Virus record (IMG/VR): IMGVR_UViG_3300007735_000457
Location: 1-20,847 of that record
DNA: 20,847 nt
Origin: a virus
Strand: one strand, 5' to 3'
Both the position numbers and the translations under genes were made by a program. The notes under the pieces are model-generated. The model saw only the letters and a list, made by a program, of their open reading frames with translations, was not told the DNA's origin and searched no databases. Position 1 is the first letter of the stretch, and the number at the start of each line of letters is the position of its first letter. Positions 15,939-20,845 of the stretch are shown in pieces.

Positions 15939-16098
15939 CGAGATTGAAAAAGAAATTGTTAAAGAAGCCATTAAAGAGTGGTTAAACGAGAAAGTAACCC
16001 AGTTTGGTTGGTTCTCTCTACGAACATTGTTTTATGTCTTTGTAGCTGGTTTAGGCTATGCCTACCTAACAACTCATGGGTGGTCTTTGCCAAAATGA
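15931..16098 (+). CDS. Small single-TM protein (55 aa), lysis region
   Basis: 55 residues beginning MANEIEKEIVKEAIKEWLNE, a charged helix, then one hydrophobic segment (about residues 29-48, LRTLFYVFVAGLGYAYLTTH) and a short WSLPK end. The ATG lies within the previous gene, 4 bases after AGGAAG. Together with two further membrane proteins and the endolysin it forms a lysis block; it could be a small holin, antiholin or pinholin-like protein, or simply a membrane anchor. There is no signal-peptide cleavage site. Confidence 0.65.
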   Translation: MANEIEKEIVKEAIKEWLNEKVTQFGWFSLRTLFYVFVAGLGYAYLTTHGWSLPK

Positions 16099-16102
16099 AA
16101 CT

Positions 16103-16537
16103 ATGGAACTTCACGAAGGGATTAAAACCCTAACCAGTAACCTTGATACAAGCCGTCAATCGGCTAAAGAACTGTCTAAAAGTATTGAGAATGTACAAAA
16201 AGAAGCATCTGATGTTGCAGTACAAAGGAATATAGATAGACGCAGAGAGTTACGAGAAAACGAAGTACGCAAAGAACTGTTCTTAAAACGAGTCTTGATT
16301 CAATGGGAACACGAAGAACGGGTTAGGCGAGAAGAAGCACAAATTAGAGCCGACTTTCTTAAGAAATACGGCAAACGATGGGCAGAAGTCGAAGCGTTAA
16401 AAGCTAAGTTAGAGAAGCAAGAAAAAGAGTTTCAGAAAGAATTTAACAAAGATTTAAACAAAGCTAAAGTTGCACAGTTTTGGTGTTTTGCGGTAGCTGG
16501 CGTAATAGCTTACTTTTTAGTATGGGGTTATAAATAA
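16103..16537 (+). CDS. Coiled-coil protein with C-terminal membrane anchor
   Basis: 144 residues from ATG 16103; an earlier in-frame ATG at 16076 lies inside the previous gene and has no ribosome site. Almost the whole protein is charged coiled coil (DTSRQSAKELSKSIENVQKE through EALKAKLEKQEKEFQKEFNK), followed by one hydrophobic segment at the extreme C-terminus (AQFWCFAVAGVIAYFLVWGY). This tail-anchored layout is the reverse of a typical inner-membrane spanin. It is coupled to the next gene by TAATG. It may regulate the holin from the cytoplasmic side; this is inference from topology and neighbours. Confidence 0.65.
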   Translation: MELHEGIKTLTSNLDTSRQSAKELSKSIENVQKEASDVAVQRNIDRRRELRENEVRKELFLKRVLIQWEHEERVRREEAQIRADFLKKYGKRWAEVEALKAKLEKQEKEFQKEFNKDLNKAKVAQFWCFAVAGVIAYFLVWGYK

Positions 16538-16935
16538 TGTTTCCATTGACAGCAATTCTTGATATTGGCACAAAGCTCATTGACAAGCTCATCCCCGACC
16601 CTGAAGCAAAGGCTAAAGCTCAGTTAGAACTGGTAAAACTCCAACAAGAAGGCGAATTGGCTAAGATGCAAGCCGATATAGCCGAAGCCCAAGAGGTTAC
16701 AAAGCGTTGGGAAGCCGATATGTCTAGTGACAGTTGGTTATCCAAAAACATCCGCCCAATGGCTCTAATCGCCATATTTGGGGCTTATTTCCTATTCGCT
16801 ATGATGTCTGCCTTTGGCTACGATGCTAACCAAAACTATGTCCAGTTGCTTGGTCAATGGGGTCAAATCGTATTCCTAGCCTATTTTGGTGGTAGAACGG
16901 CTGAAAAAATTATTGAGATGAAAGCTAAAAAATGA
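16537..16935 (+). CDS. Holin, GTA_holin_3TM-like
   Basis: 132 residues. The pattern LIDKLIPDPEAKAKAQLELV, KMQADIAEAQEVTKRWEADM, SDSWLSKNIRPMALIAIFGA, a second hydrophobic stretch (YVQLLGQWGQIVFLAYFGGR) and a Lys-rich end matches the holin family first described for gene transfer agent release. Hydrophobic segments are at about 71-95 and 101-120, with an amphipathic N-terminal helix as a possible third. Holins form lesions in the inner membrane that release the endolysin encoded next. The gene starts in the stop of the coiled-coil protein. Confidence 0.8.
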   Translation: MFPLTAILDIGTKLIDKLIPDPEAKAKAQLELVKLQQEGELAKMQADIAEAQEVTKRWEADMSSDSWLSKNIRPMALIAIFGAYFLFAMMSAFGYDANQNYVQLLGQWGQIVFLAYFGGRTAEKIIEMKAKK

Positions 16936-16951
16936 ACCGCATGGTTAGGCT

Positions 16952-17491
16952 ATGAGCCGATTTGAGGACTGTTTAGCCCGTATTCTGAAGCACGAAGGTG
17001 GCTATGTAAATGATAAATTTGACTCAGGCGGCAGAACCAATTTAGGGGTCACACAGAGGGTTTGGGAAGAATTTGTGGGGCATCCTGTCACCGAAGCCGA
17101 TATGAAGGCTCTAACCCCCGAAAAAATAGCCCCAATGTACAAATTAAAGTATTGGAATCCTAGCTACTGTGAAGTCTTACCGAAAGGACTAGATTATGTG
17201 GTATTTGATTTTGCCGTTAATGCAGGGACAGGCCGAAGCGTTAAGACTTTACAACAGGCGATTGGATGCGTGGCTGATGGAGTTATCGGGCCTAAGACTA
17301 TGGCAGTAATTAATGATGCAAACCCTAAAGACCTTATTGCAAAGTTTTCAGACGCTAGGGCAGACTTCTATCAAGGCATAGTTGCAAGAAAACCCGACCA
17401 AGCTCGTTTTATTAAAGGTTGGCTTAATCGGGTTGAGGAGTCTAGAAAACTAGCTCTTGAGGAAAATAATCAAGACAATAAAGAGTCCTAA
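16952..17491 (+). CDS. Endolysin, GH108 N-acetylmuramidase with PG-binding domain
   Basis: 179 residues. ILKHEGGYVNDKFDSGGRTN LGVTQ is the GH108 signature, with Glu15 of the EGG motif as catalytic acid. LKYWNPSYCEVLPKGLDYVV and DFAVNAGTGRSVKTLQQAIG follow, and CVADGVIGPKTMAVIN marks the C-terminal peptidoglycan-binding domain. It would cleave the glycan strand between MurNAc and GlcNAc. No signal peptide or TM is seen, so export depends on the holin. The GTTAGG sequence lies upstream of the ATG. The 3' end overlaps the antisense gene by 42 bases. Confidence 0.92.
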   Translation: MSRFEDCLARILKHEGGYVNDKFDSGGRTNLGVTQRVWEEFVGHPVTEADMKALTPEKIAPMYKLKYWNPSYCEVLPKGLDYVVFDFAVNAGTGRSVKTLQQAIGCVADGVIGPKTMAVINDANPKDLIAKFSDARADFYQGIVARKPDQARFIKGWLNRVEESRKLALEENNQDNKES

Positions 17492-17653
17492 TATTAACAA
17501 GGCTTTTTCTGTCCAATACGCCCTGTTAAGACGAGCAGGGTCGTAAATCAAATAAGACTGAAGCTCTAGCATATCGGGGTCAGTTTCAATGTACTTAGGT
17601 GGCACATAATACTTACCGATTTGTACTTTGCCGTTGTTGTATGGAATGTTCAT
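17450..17653 (-). CDS. Small membrane protein with C-terminal TM (67 aa)
   Basis: 67 residues: a hydrophilic N-terminal part (KVQIGKYYVPPKYIETDPDM, LELQSYLIYDPARLNRAYW) and a C-terminal TM segment (LLILGLFIVLIIFLKS). GGGG lies 5 bases before the ATG. The start overlaps the stop of the 28-aa gene (ATGA). It is the last gene of the leftward cluster and runs 42 bases into the endolysin gene from the opposite side. The function is unknown; the membrane location is inferred. Confidence 0.6.
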   Translation of the reverse strand: MNIPYNNGKVQIGKYYVPPKYIETDPDMLELQSYLIYDPARLNRAYWTEKALLILGLFIVLIIFLKS

Positions 17654-17736
17654 AGATACCCCGCTAAACCATAACCTAGAGTTGTACAGGCTACTGCAAA
17701 TAACACAAATAAAATTGTAGCTACAAATGGGTTCAT
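17650..17736 (-). CDS. Tiny single-TM protein (28 aa)
   Basis: Twenty-eight residues, starting MNPFVATILFVLFAVACTTL and ending GYGLAGYL, almost all hydrophobic. GAGG lies 5 bases before the ATG. Both ends are ATGA overlaps with neighbouring genes (17733-17736 and 17650-17653), the same coupling seen throughout this cluster, which makes it more likely to be translated than a random small ORF. A membrane peptide of this size could regulate a host membrane protein; nothing more specific can be said. Confidence 0.55.
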   Translation of the reverse strand: MNPFVATILFVLFAVACTTLGYGLAGYL

Positions 17737-17927
17737 TCGTTCCTCGCTTCCATCATTGCATCTGCCATCTGATACGCTTCTTTTGAAACACTAAAATTGC
17801 CACAATCTTCCCATGACAACATGGCTTGCATAGCTTTAGCTGCAAAGTAATCACGCAAGTCCATGCCTTCAGGGTTAGGTGGCATACCCTTTTGATGAAC
17901 CCAATTTACTGTTGGAAAGGCTTTCAT
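17733..17927 (-). CDS. Conserved small phage protein with GMDLRDYFAAKA motif (64 aa)
   Basis: 64 residues. The motif GMDLRDYFAAKAMQAMLSWE followed by EAYQMADAMMEARNE is shared by a widely occurring family of small phage and prophage proteins of unknown function, usually encoded among early accessory genes. No membrane segment is seen. The start overlaps the previous stop and no strong Shine-Dalgarno is seen, so translation probably relies on coupling. Confidence 0.65.
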   Translation of the reverse strand: MKAFPTVNWVHQKGMPPNPEGMDLRDYFAAKAMQAMLSWEDCGNFSVSKEAYQMADAMMEARNE

Positions 17928-18127
17928 GAGTTCACCATATCGTTGATTGCTTCTTGGATTTGTTCAAATATTGGGTTATTAGCGACCATCTCATAAATAC
18001 TAATGCCACCCACCTCTAAGTCCTCAATCTCTACATAATTACCCATGATGCCAACAGCAGGCTCGCTAGGCAATTCTGTGCCATATACATCAACAGGCGT
18101 ATCGCCAATCGTTACAGTACCAATCAT
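17924..18127 (-). CDS. Unrecognised small acidic protein (67 aa)
   Basis: 67 residues beginning MIGTVTIGDTPVDVYGTELP and ending EQIQEAINDMVNS. It is clearly acidic with few Lys and no Arg or Cys, and carries a beta-rich first half and helical end. GGGGG sits 6 bases before the ATG. It is coupled to both neighbours by ATGA overlaps. I do not recognise a family. Low positive charge rules out simple DNA binding; an inhibitor or mimic is conceivable but not shown. Confidence 0.55.
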   Translation of the reverse strand: MIGTVTIGDTPVDVYGTELPSEPAVGIMGNYVEIEDLEVGGISIYEMVANNPIFEQIQEAINDMVNS

Positions 18128-18216
18128 GATATTCCCCCAGTTCTTAAGACATAAACAATAGCAGGTATGCCAAACGCCAACACACCTGCAACCATACCTA
18201 ATAAAAAGTCTTTCAT
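18124..18216 (-). CDS. Tiny single-TM protein (30 aa)
   Basis: Thirty residues: MKDFLLGMVAGVLAFGIPAI then VYVLRTGGIS, a single TM helix with short charged ends. AGGGGGAAACT gives a ribosome site 5 bases upstream of the ATG, and its stop overlaps the next start (ATGA). This resembles small phage membrane peptides that act on host membrane enzymes or transporters, but no target can be inferred. Confidence 0.55.
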   Translation of the reverse strand: MKDFLLGMVAGVLAFGIPAIVYVLRTGGIS

Positions 18217-18225
18217 AGTTTCCCC

Positions 18226-18414
18226 CTATTTACAATCTTTGCAATCACATACGATTACATCTCTTTTTACAGACTCTTTGAGTTCTTTCATGGTGTCATA
18301 CCCACGCACATGAACTAAATCGTCATAGAATCTAAAACCATTTGGCAGATTTAAAACAAATCCTGTATCGCCATCTGGGTCAACATCACGAGCTATATTT
18401 AATTTGTATTTCAT
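18226..18414 (-). CDS. Small protein with C-terminal CxCxxC motif (62 aa)
   Basis: 62 residues: MKYKLNIARDVDPDGDTGFV, NLPNGFRFYDDLVHVRGYDT and a helix KELKESVKRDVIVCDCKDCK. The three cysteines in the last seven residues (CDCKDC) could bind a metal ion or form disulfides. A GGGGG run 5 bases before the ATG is the ribosome site. It is the first gene downstream of the promoter at 18434-18462. The family is not recognised. Confidence 0.6.
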   Translation of the reverse strand: MKYKLNIARDVDPDGDTGFVLNLPNGFRFYDDLVHVRGYDTMKELKESVKRDVIVCDCKDCK

Positions 18415-18433
18415 AACATCCCCCTATAACTAC

Positions 18434-18462
18434 ATATTAAGCTAACTTAACATTTAATACAA
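18434..18462 (-). promoter_or_regulatory. Leftward promoter P2 for the small-gene cluster
   Basis: Read on the - strand: TTGTAT (18462-18457), a 17-bp spacer, and TAATAT (18439-18434). The start of transcription would be near 18427, just before the 18414 gene. The spacer length and -10 are identical to the promoter at 20516-20544, and the same 14-bp motif covers the -10 edge in both. Confidence 0.55.
18437..18450. promoter_or_regulatory. Operator-like motif O2
   Basis: TTAAGCTAACTTAA, an inverted repeat of TTAAG/CTTAA arms around four bases (on the - strand TTAAGTTAGCTTAA). It overlaps the -10 of P2. A 12-of-14 match (TTAAGCCAAATTAA) occurs at the same place in the promoter at 20516-20544, so one regulator probably controls both. 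Confidence 0.5.
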
Positions 18463-18664
18463 TAGGTATTTACCCTAAGTCTTGTATAAGAGTAAAAAGC
18501 AACAGGGCAGATTTGGTAGCTGTTACCTGTAACGCAGAAAGCCACAAAATTCGTTACTTGCTACATCCTCTTGCGATGGCTTAACGCCCTGCGAAAAGGT
18601 GGGGTGGCCCTCAAGGTGTGAAGGAGAGAGTTGTGGCAGGGGGATTGCCGCCACCCCGTAGTCA
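18463..18664. other. Gene-free stretch with GC-rich hairpin, candidate terminator
   Basis: With the leader of the 18414 gene, this makes a 250-base interval (18415-18664) without a convincing gene. Bases 18581-18660 are about 61% G+C by hand count, well above the surroundings. GGGGTGGC (18601-18608) can pair with GCCACCCC (18650-18657), and the loop holds a smaller GGCA/TGCC hairpin. In the leftward direction the stem is followed after three bases by TTTT, so it may end the exonuclease transcript before P2. CAGGGC (503-508 of this kb, i.e. 18503-18508) and GCCCTG (18586-18591) could also pair, and GTTAC/GTAAC lies at 18522-18533. A structured RNA is possible. Confidence 0.35.
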
Positions 18665-19405
18665 TTATAGTTTGTTTTTAGCCCGATAAAAGGCTAAAAG
18701 ATGAGTAAAACATTCCCACCCAATTCGCAGGTCATCTTCAGGTATCTCTATTAGTTTAGCTTTATTTTGTAGGGCATTGACATAAACAATGGCACACCGA
18801 GCTGTAGGCATATCAAAACCCTGTCTATAGGCACTTAGTTGCATTTGGTGGTCAAAGTAATAGTCGAGCTTATCTAAGTCTTTTTCAGTCGTTTTAAAGT
18901 CGATTACGCAGTTCTTGGCGATTAGGTCGCATTTACCCCCATACCCACCTTTAGCAAAAGACTTCTCAGAAACCCATAGCTGTGGGCCAAAATGCTCGTT
19001 TATGGTGCTTTCTACGACTCGGACATAGGGCGGTAGCTCAGGGATGTAAATACCCTCGTAAAACGCTTCTATGACCCCATGTATCTGTGTGCCCCGTTCT
19101 GCCGCTTGCTTGGCGGTTTCTTTGCTATCGGATACAACCCGACTTAGCCAATCTTCCTCAGACTCACCCTCTAAGCGAGGTAATGTAAGTGCAGCGAGGA
19201 TAGCTTGTTGTTGTTTCCATACATCCAATGCGGGTTTTGACGCACAACCAATAATTGTGGTGACTGAGGGCAATAAGCCATGTTCTCTTGCGTCTTTGAC
19301 AGTTGTGTTTCTTTCTTTGCCATTCTTGCCAACGACCCGATAGGCTGGACTGCCATTGGGTAAGTACCAATGACCACTCTCACTTTGATGCTCTTTCACT
19401 AACAT
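18665..19405 (-). CDS. PD-(D/E)XK exonuclease (RecB/Cas4/YqaJ-like)
   Basis: 246 residues. The nuclease core is visible in order: His109 (AERGTQIHGVIEAFYEG), Glu147 (WVSEKSF), GGYGGKCDLI with Asp160, CVIDFKTTEKD with Asp169 and Lys171, and the QxxxY motif Gln189-Tyr193 (HQMQLSAYRQG). These are the metal-binding and catalytic residues of PD-(D/E)XK exonucleases that resect DNA ends for recombination. Length fits the phage branch. GGGGG lies 4 bases before the ATG. It is encoded in the same direction as an SSB-like gene; no strand-annealing protein is present in the window, so it may lie outside. Confidence 0.88.
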   Translation of the reverse strand: MLVKEHQSESGHWYLPNGSPAYRVVGKNGKERNTTVKDAREHGLLPSVTTIIGCASKPALDVWKQQQAILAALTLPRLEGESEEDWLSRVVSDSKETAKQAAERGTQIHGVIEAFYEGIYIPELPPYVRVVESTINEHFGPQLWVSEKSFAKGGYGGKCDLIAKNCVIDFKTTEKDLDKLDYYFDHQMQLSAYRQGFDMPTARCAIVYVNALQNKAKLIEIPEDDLRIGWECFTHLLAFYRAKNKL

Positions 19406-19423
19406 ACATCCCCCTGTTAAACA

Positions 19424-19621
19424 TTACATTAACTGTAGTATTGCGATTCTATCATCTGAGTTTCTAACCCTGTCGGCACAAGCCTGAACCACAGTCTTAA
19501 TGACAGTTTCCAAGTCATCTTGGGCAAATCCGATGATGGGTACTTCCTCATCGTAGCCCCGTTCTTGAAAGGTCTTGACTGTATATTTTTGGTCAATAAA
19601 GTCTTTAATCATGTGGTTCAT
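19424..19621 (-). CDS. Unrecognised small early protein (65 aa)
   Basis: 65 residues: MNHMIKDFIDQKYTVKTFQE, an acidic middle (RGYDEEVPIIGFAQDDLETV) and a helical end VQACADRVRNSDDRIAILQL. TAGGAG is 5-6 bases before the ATG. It lies between the SSB-like and exonuclease genes, with 18-23 base gaps, so it may share the recombination or replication role of that operon. No catalytic motif is seen. Confidence 0.55.
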   Translation of the reverse strand: MNHMIKDFIDQKYTVKTFQERGYDEEVPIIGFAQDDLETVIKTVVQACADRVRNSDDRIAILQLM

Positions 19622-19644
19622 GGCTTACTCCTAAAGGTTACCCC

Positions 19645-20268
19645 CTAAAAAGGCACATCATCCTCTATGGCAGCGTCTTGCAGTAGCTTATTAACATCAG
19701 GCTTACTGAAAGTGTTGCGATATTCGGCTGACTGCATAATTTGGTCTTTTAAGCCTTGTGATAGGCTGTCAAAAACCTCTTGGTCAAACTTCTGTAAATC
19801 AAACAAAACGCAAGGGTTTACGCCTTGTGGTACGCCAGCTTTCTGTACGATTGAAGGTACTGGGGTGATAGCCACAGCATCAGCGTAGGTATTGCCGTTT
19901 TGGGCAGTTCTATGCTGAATAGTGACCATGCACCATTTATCCAGTAGGTTTCTAAGGTCAAAGCCACGCAACTCATCATCGGTAAATGATTTGCCACGCC
20001 AAGATTCCAAGTCCTTCCGTAACGAAGCCTTATCGCCTAGCGATAGCGTGTAGTTGCGTGTCTGAATTAAGGGTTTGCCATCATCGGTCTTTAAATCATC
20101 CCCATGAAGCTCCCAAAAAAACTTAACCTTGCGTAGCATTTTGACTTGACCCATGTACTCAGACTTTTGTGTACCTAAGTCAATAATTCGGTATAAACGA
20201 GCTAGGTGCGACCCAACTGGGGCTACCTTAAACTCTCGCTTTTCTGTAGTTGTGCCTGTCACAATCAT
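19645..20268 (-). CDS. SSB-like ssDNA-binding protein with EDDVPF acidic tail
   Basis: 207 residues. The N-terminal part (PVGSHLARLYRIIDLGTQKS, VKFFWELHG, LIQTRNYTLSLGDKASLRKD, WRGKSFTDDELRGFDLRNLL, WCMVTIQHRT...YADAVAI) has the beta-strand pattern of an OB-fold and matches a family of phage proteins found next to exonucleases. Its last residues, AIEDDVPF, match the acidic C-terminal tip of bacterial SSB (DDDIPF), which recruits partner proteins. I infer ssDNA protection during phage replication or recombination. GGGGGG lies 5 bases before the ATG and the start overlaps the preceding stop. Confidence 0.75.
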   Translation of the reverse strand: MIVTGTTTEKREFKVAPVGSHLARLYRIIDLGTQKSEYMGQVKMLRKVKFFWELHGDDLKTDDGKPLIQTRNYTLSLGDKASLRKDLESWRGKSFTDDELRGFDLRNLLDKWCMVTIQHRTAQNGNTYADAVAITPVPSIVQKAGVPQGVNPCVLFDLQKFDQEVFDSLSQGLKDQIMQSAEYRNTFSKPDVNKLLQDAAIEDDVPF

Positions 20269-20477
20269 TGTTTCCCCCCAAAAATATTAGAAAAATCATC
20301 AGCAATAGCAGACAAAACTGGATTAACCCTACGCTTGTTAGGGAGCCCACAATGAAACCTGATTAGGTCTATCTCTGCCAAAGTCAACATATCGCCATCT
20401 TCTGCCTTATCTAAAGCTATGCTTAGGCGTTCTTGCTCTTGTAACTGCTCGTTATAAAGTTCTTGCATATCATCCAT
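20265..20477 (-). CDS. First gene of the leftward early operon (70 aa), unknown
   Basis: 70 residues from the ATG at 20477, which follows GGAG by 6 bases; upstream TTG (20489) and ATG (20483) codons are in frame but lie on or too near that site. MDDMQELYNEQLQEQERLSI is a coiled helix, followed by DGDMLTLAEIDLIRFHCGLP and a C-terminal NPVLSAIADDFSNIFGGKQ. No family is recognised. It is promoter-proximal behind the operator-bearing promoter, and its stop overlaps the SSB-like start, so it is probably an early regulator or replication accessory. Confidence 0.6.
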   Translation of the reverse strand: MDDMQELYNEQLQEQERLSIALDKAEDGDMLTLAEIDLIRFHCGLPNKRRVNPVLSAIADDFSNIFGGKQ

Positions 20478-20495
20478 AATCATCTCCAAAAGTAA

Positions 20496-20509
20496 ACAGC
20501 TTATGCTGT
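20496..20509. repeat. Short inverted repeat in the early leader
   Basis: ACAGC (20496-20500) and GCTGT (20505-20509) around TTAT. It begins at about the predicted start of the leftward transcript and could be a second operator or a small leader hairpin. Confidence 0.35.
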
Positions 20510-20515
20510 ACTGAT

Positions 20516-20544
20516 ATATTAAGCCAAATTAAATAAATGTGCAA
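20516..20544 (-). promoter_or_regulatory. Leftward early promoter P1
   Basis: On the - strand: TTGCAC (20544-20539), 17 bp, TAATAT (20521-20516). Transcription would start near 20509, giving a leader of about 30 bases to the GGAG and ATG of the first early gene. The -10 and spacer length are the same as in P2 at 18434-18462. Confidence 0.55.
20519..20532. promoter_or_regulatory. Operator-like motif O1
   Basis: TTAAGCCAAATTAA, matching TTAAGCTAACTTAA at 18437-18450 in 12 of 14 positions and lying in the same relation to the -10 of its promoter. A repressor bound here would block P1. Confidence 0.5.
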
Positions 20545-20559
20545 ACTATTTGAATGTGC
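20536..20559. repeat. Direct repeat AATGTGC across the divergent -35 elements
   Basis: AATGTGC occurs at 20536-20542 and again at 20553-20559, 17 bp apart. The first copy covers the -35 of the leftward promoter and the second covers that of the rightward promoter, so a protein binding both would affect both directions. Confidence 0.4.
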
Positions 20560-20578
20560 GTTGTATTTTTGGTAAGAT
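20550..20578 (+). promoter_or_regulatory. Rightward promoter for the HTH regulator, leaderless
   Basis: TTGAAT (20550-20555), 17 bp, TAAGAT (20573-20578). The expected start of transcription, 6-7 bases downstream, falls on or next to the A of the ATG at 20585. No Shine-Dalgarno lies before that ATG, which agrees with a leaderless mRNA. Confidence 0.5.
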
Positions 20579-20584
20579 AGCTTA

Positions 20585-20845
20585 ATGCGTAAGAAAAAAG
20601 TGTTTACCGATAGCCAAATTATCGAGTTACTGGGTGGCCCTACCAAAATAGCCAAAATCTGCAAAATTAGCGTACCTGCGGTGTCTATGTGGAAAAACAC
20701 AGGGATTCCAGCCGATAAGCTAGTCTATTTGGGGGCTTTGCTAGAACAGGAATCTAAGGGTTTAGTAAGCCGTAAAGACTTATTTCCCGATTCATACTCA
20801 TTAATTTGGCCTGACTTGCGTGGATTTAAAACTGAGTTATACTAA
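20585..20845 (+). CDS. Cro/CI- or YdaS-like HTH regulator
   Basis: 86 residues. DSQIIELLGGPTKIAKICKI and SVPAVSMWKNTGIPADKLVY form a helix-turn-helix: GPTKIAKIC as the first helix and SVPAVSMWKNTG as the recognition helix. The GIPA segment after it and the C-terminal VSRKDLFPDSYSLIWPDL are typical of phage Cro-like and YdaS regulators. Facing the leftward early operon across a 107-base divergent control region, it is likely the repressor or Cro-type switch protein that reads the two operator motifs. The stop overlaps another ATG at 20845-20847, so a coupled gene begins at the window edge. Confidence 0.8.
   Translation: MRKKKVFTDSQIIELLGGPTKIAKICKISVPAVSMWKNTGIPADKLVYLGALLEQESKGLVSRKDLFPDSYSLIWPDLRGFKTELY

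Noticed and set aside
16095-16133. 12-codon frame overlapping the stop of the 15931 gene (ATGA)
   Set aside because: It ends inside the next gene rather than at its start, so it cannot act as a relay and has no other support.
17480-17515. Possible weak bidirectional terminator (AAAGAGTCC paired with GGCTTTTT) between endolysin and the convergent gene
   Set aside because: The stem needs a bulge and a wobble, the loop is long and it lies in coding sequence of the TM protein. Not strong enough to annotate.
18481-18600. tRNA-like gene in the non-coding stretch
   Set aside because: Neither strand shows a full cloverleaf, a GTTCRA T-loop or a paired acceptor stem.
18561-18665. A 34-codon leftward frame starting in the exonuclease stop (TAATG) and covering the GC-rich island
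   Set aside because: The translation is dominated by Arg, Pro, His and Ser with no fold-like pattern, a second frame through the same bases is equally open, and the segment folds into hairpins. I treat it as non-coding.
18676-18699. Inverted repeat TTTTAGCC/GGCTAAAA near the exonuclease 3' end as a terminator
   Set aside because: It lies within the coding sequence and is not followed by a T-run in either direction.
19406-19440. Inverted repeat GTTAA/TTAAC before the exonuclease gene as a third operator
   Set aside because: It has an 8-base spacer and does not match the TTAAGCYAAMTTAA motif; no promoter of matching design is seen there.
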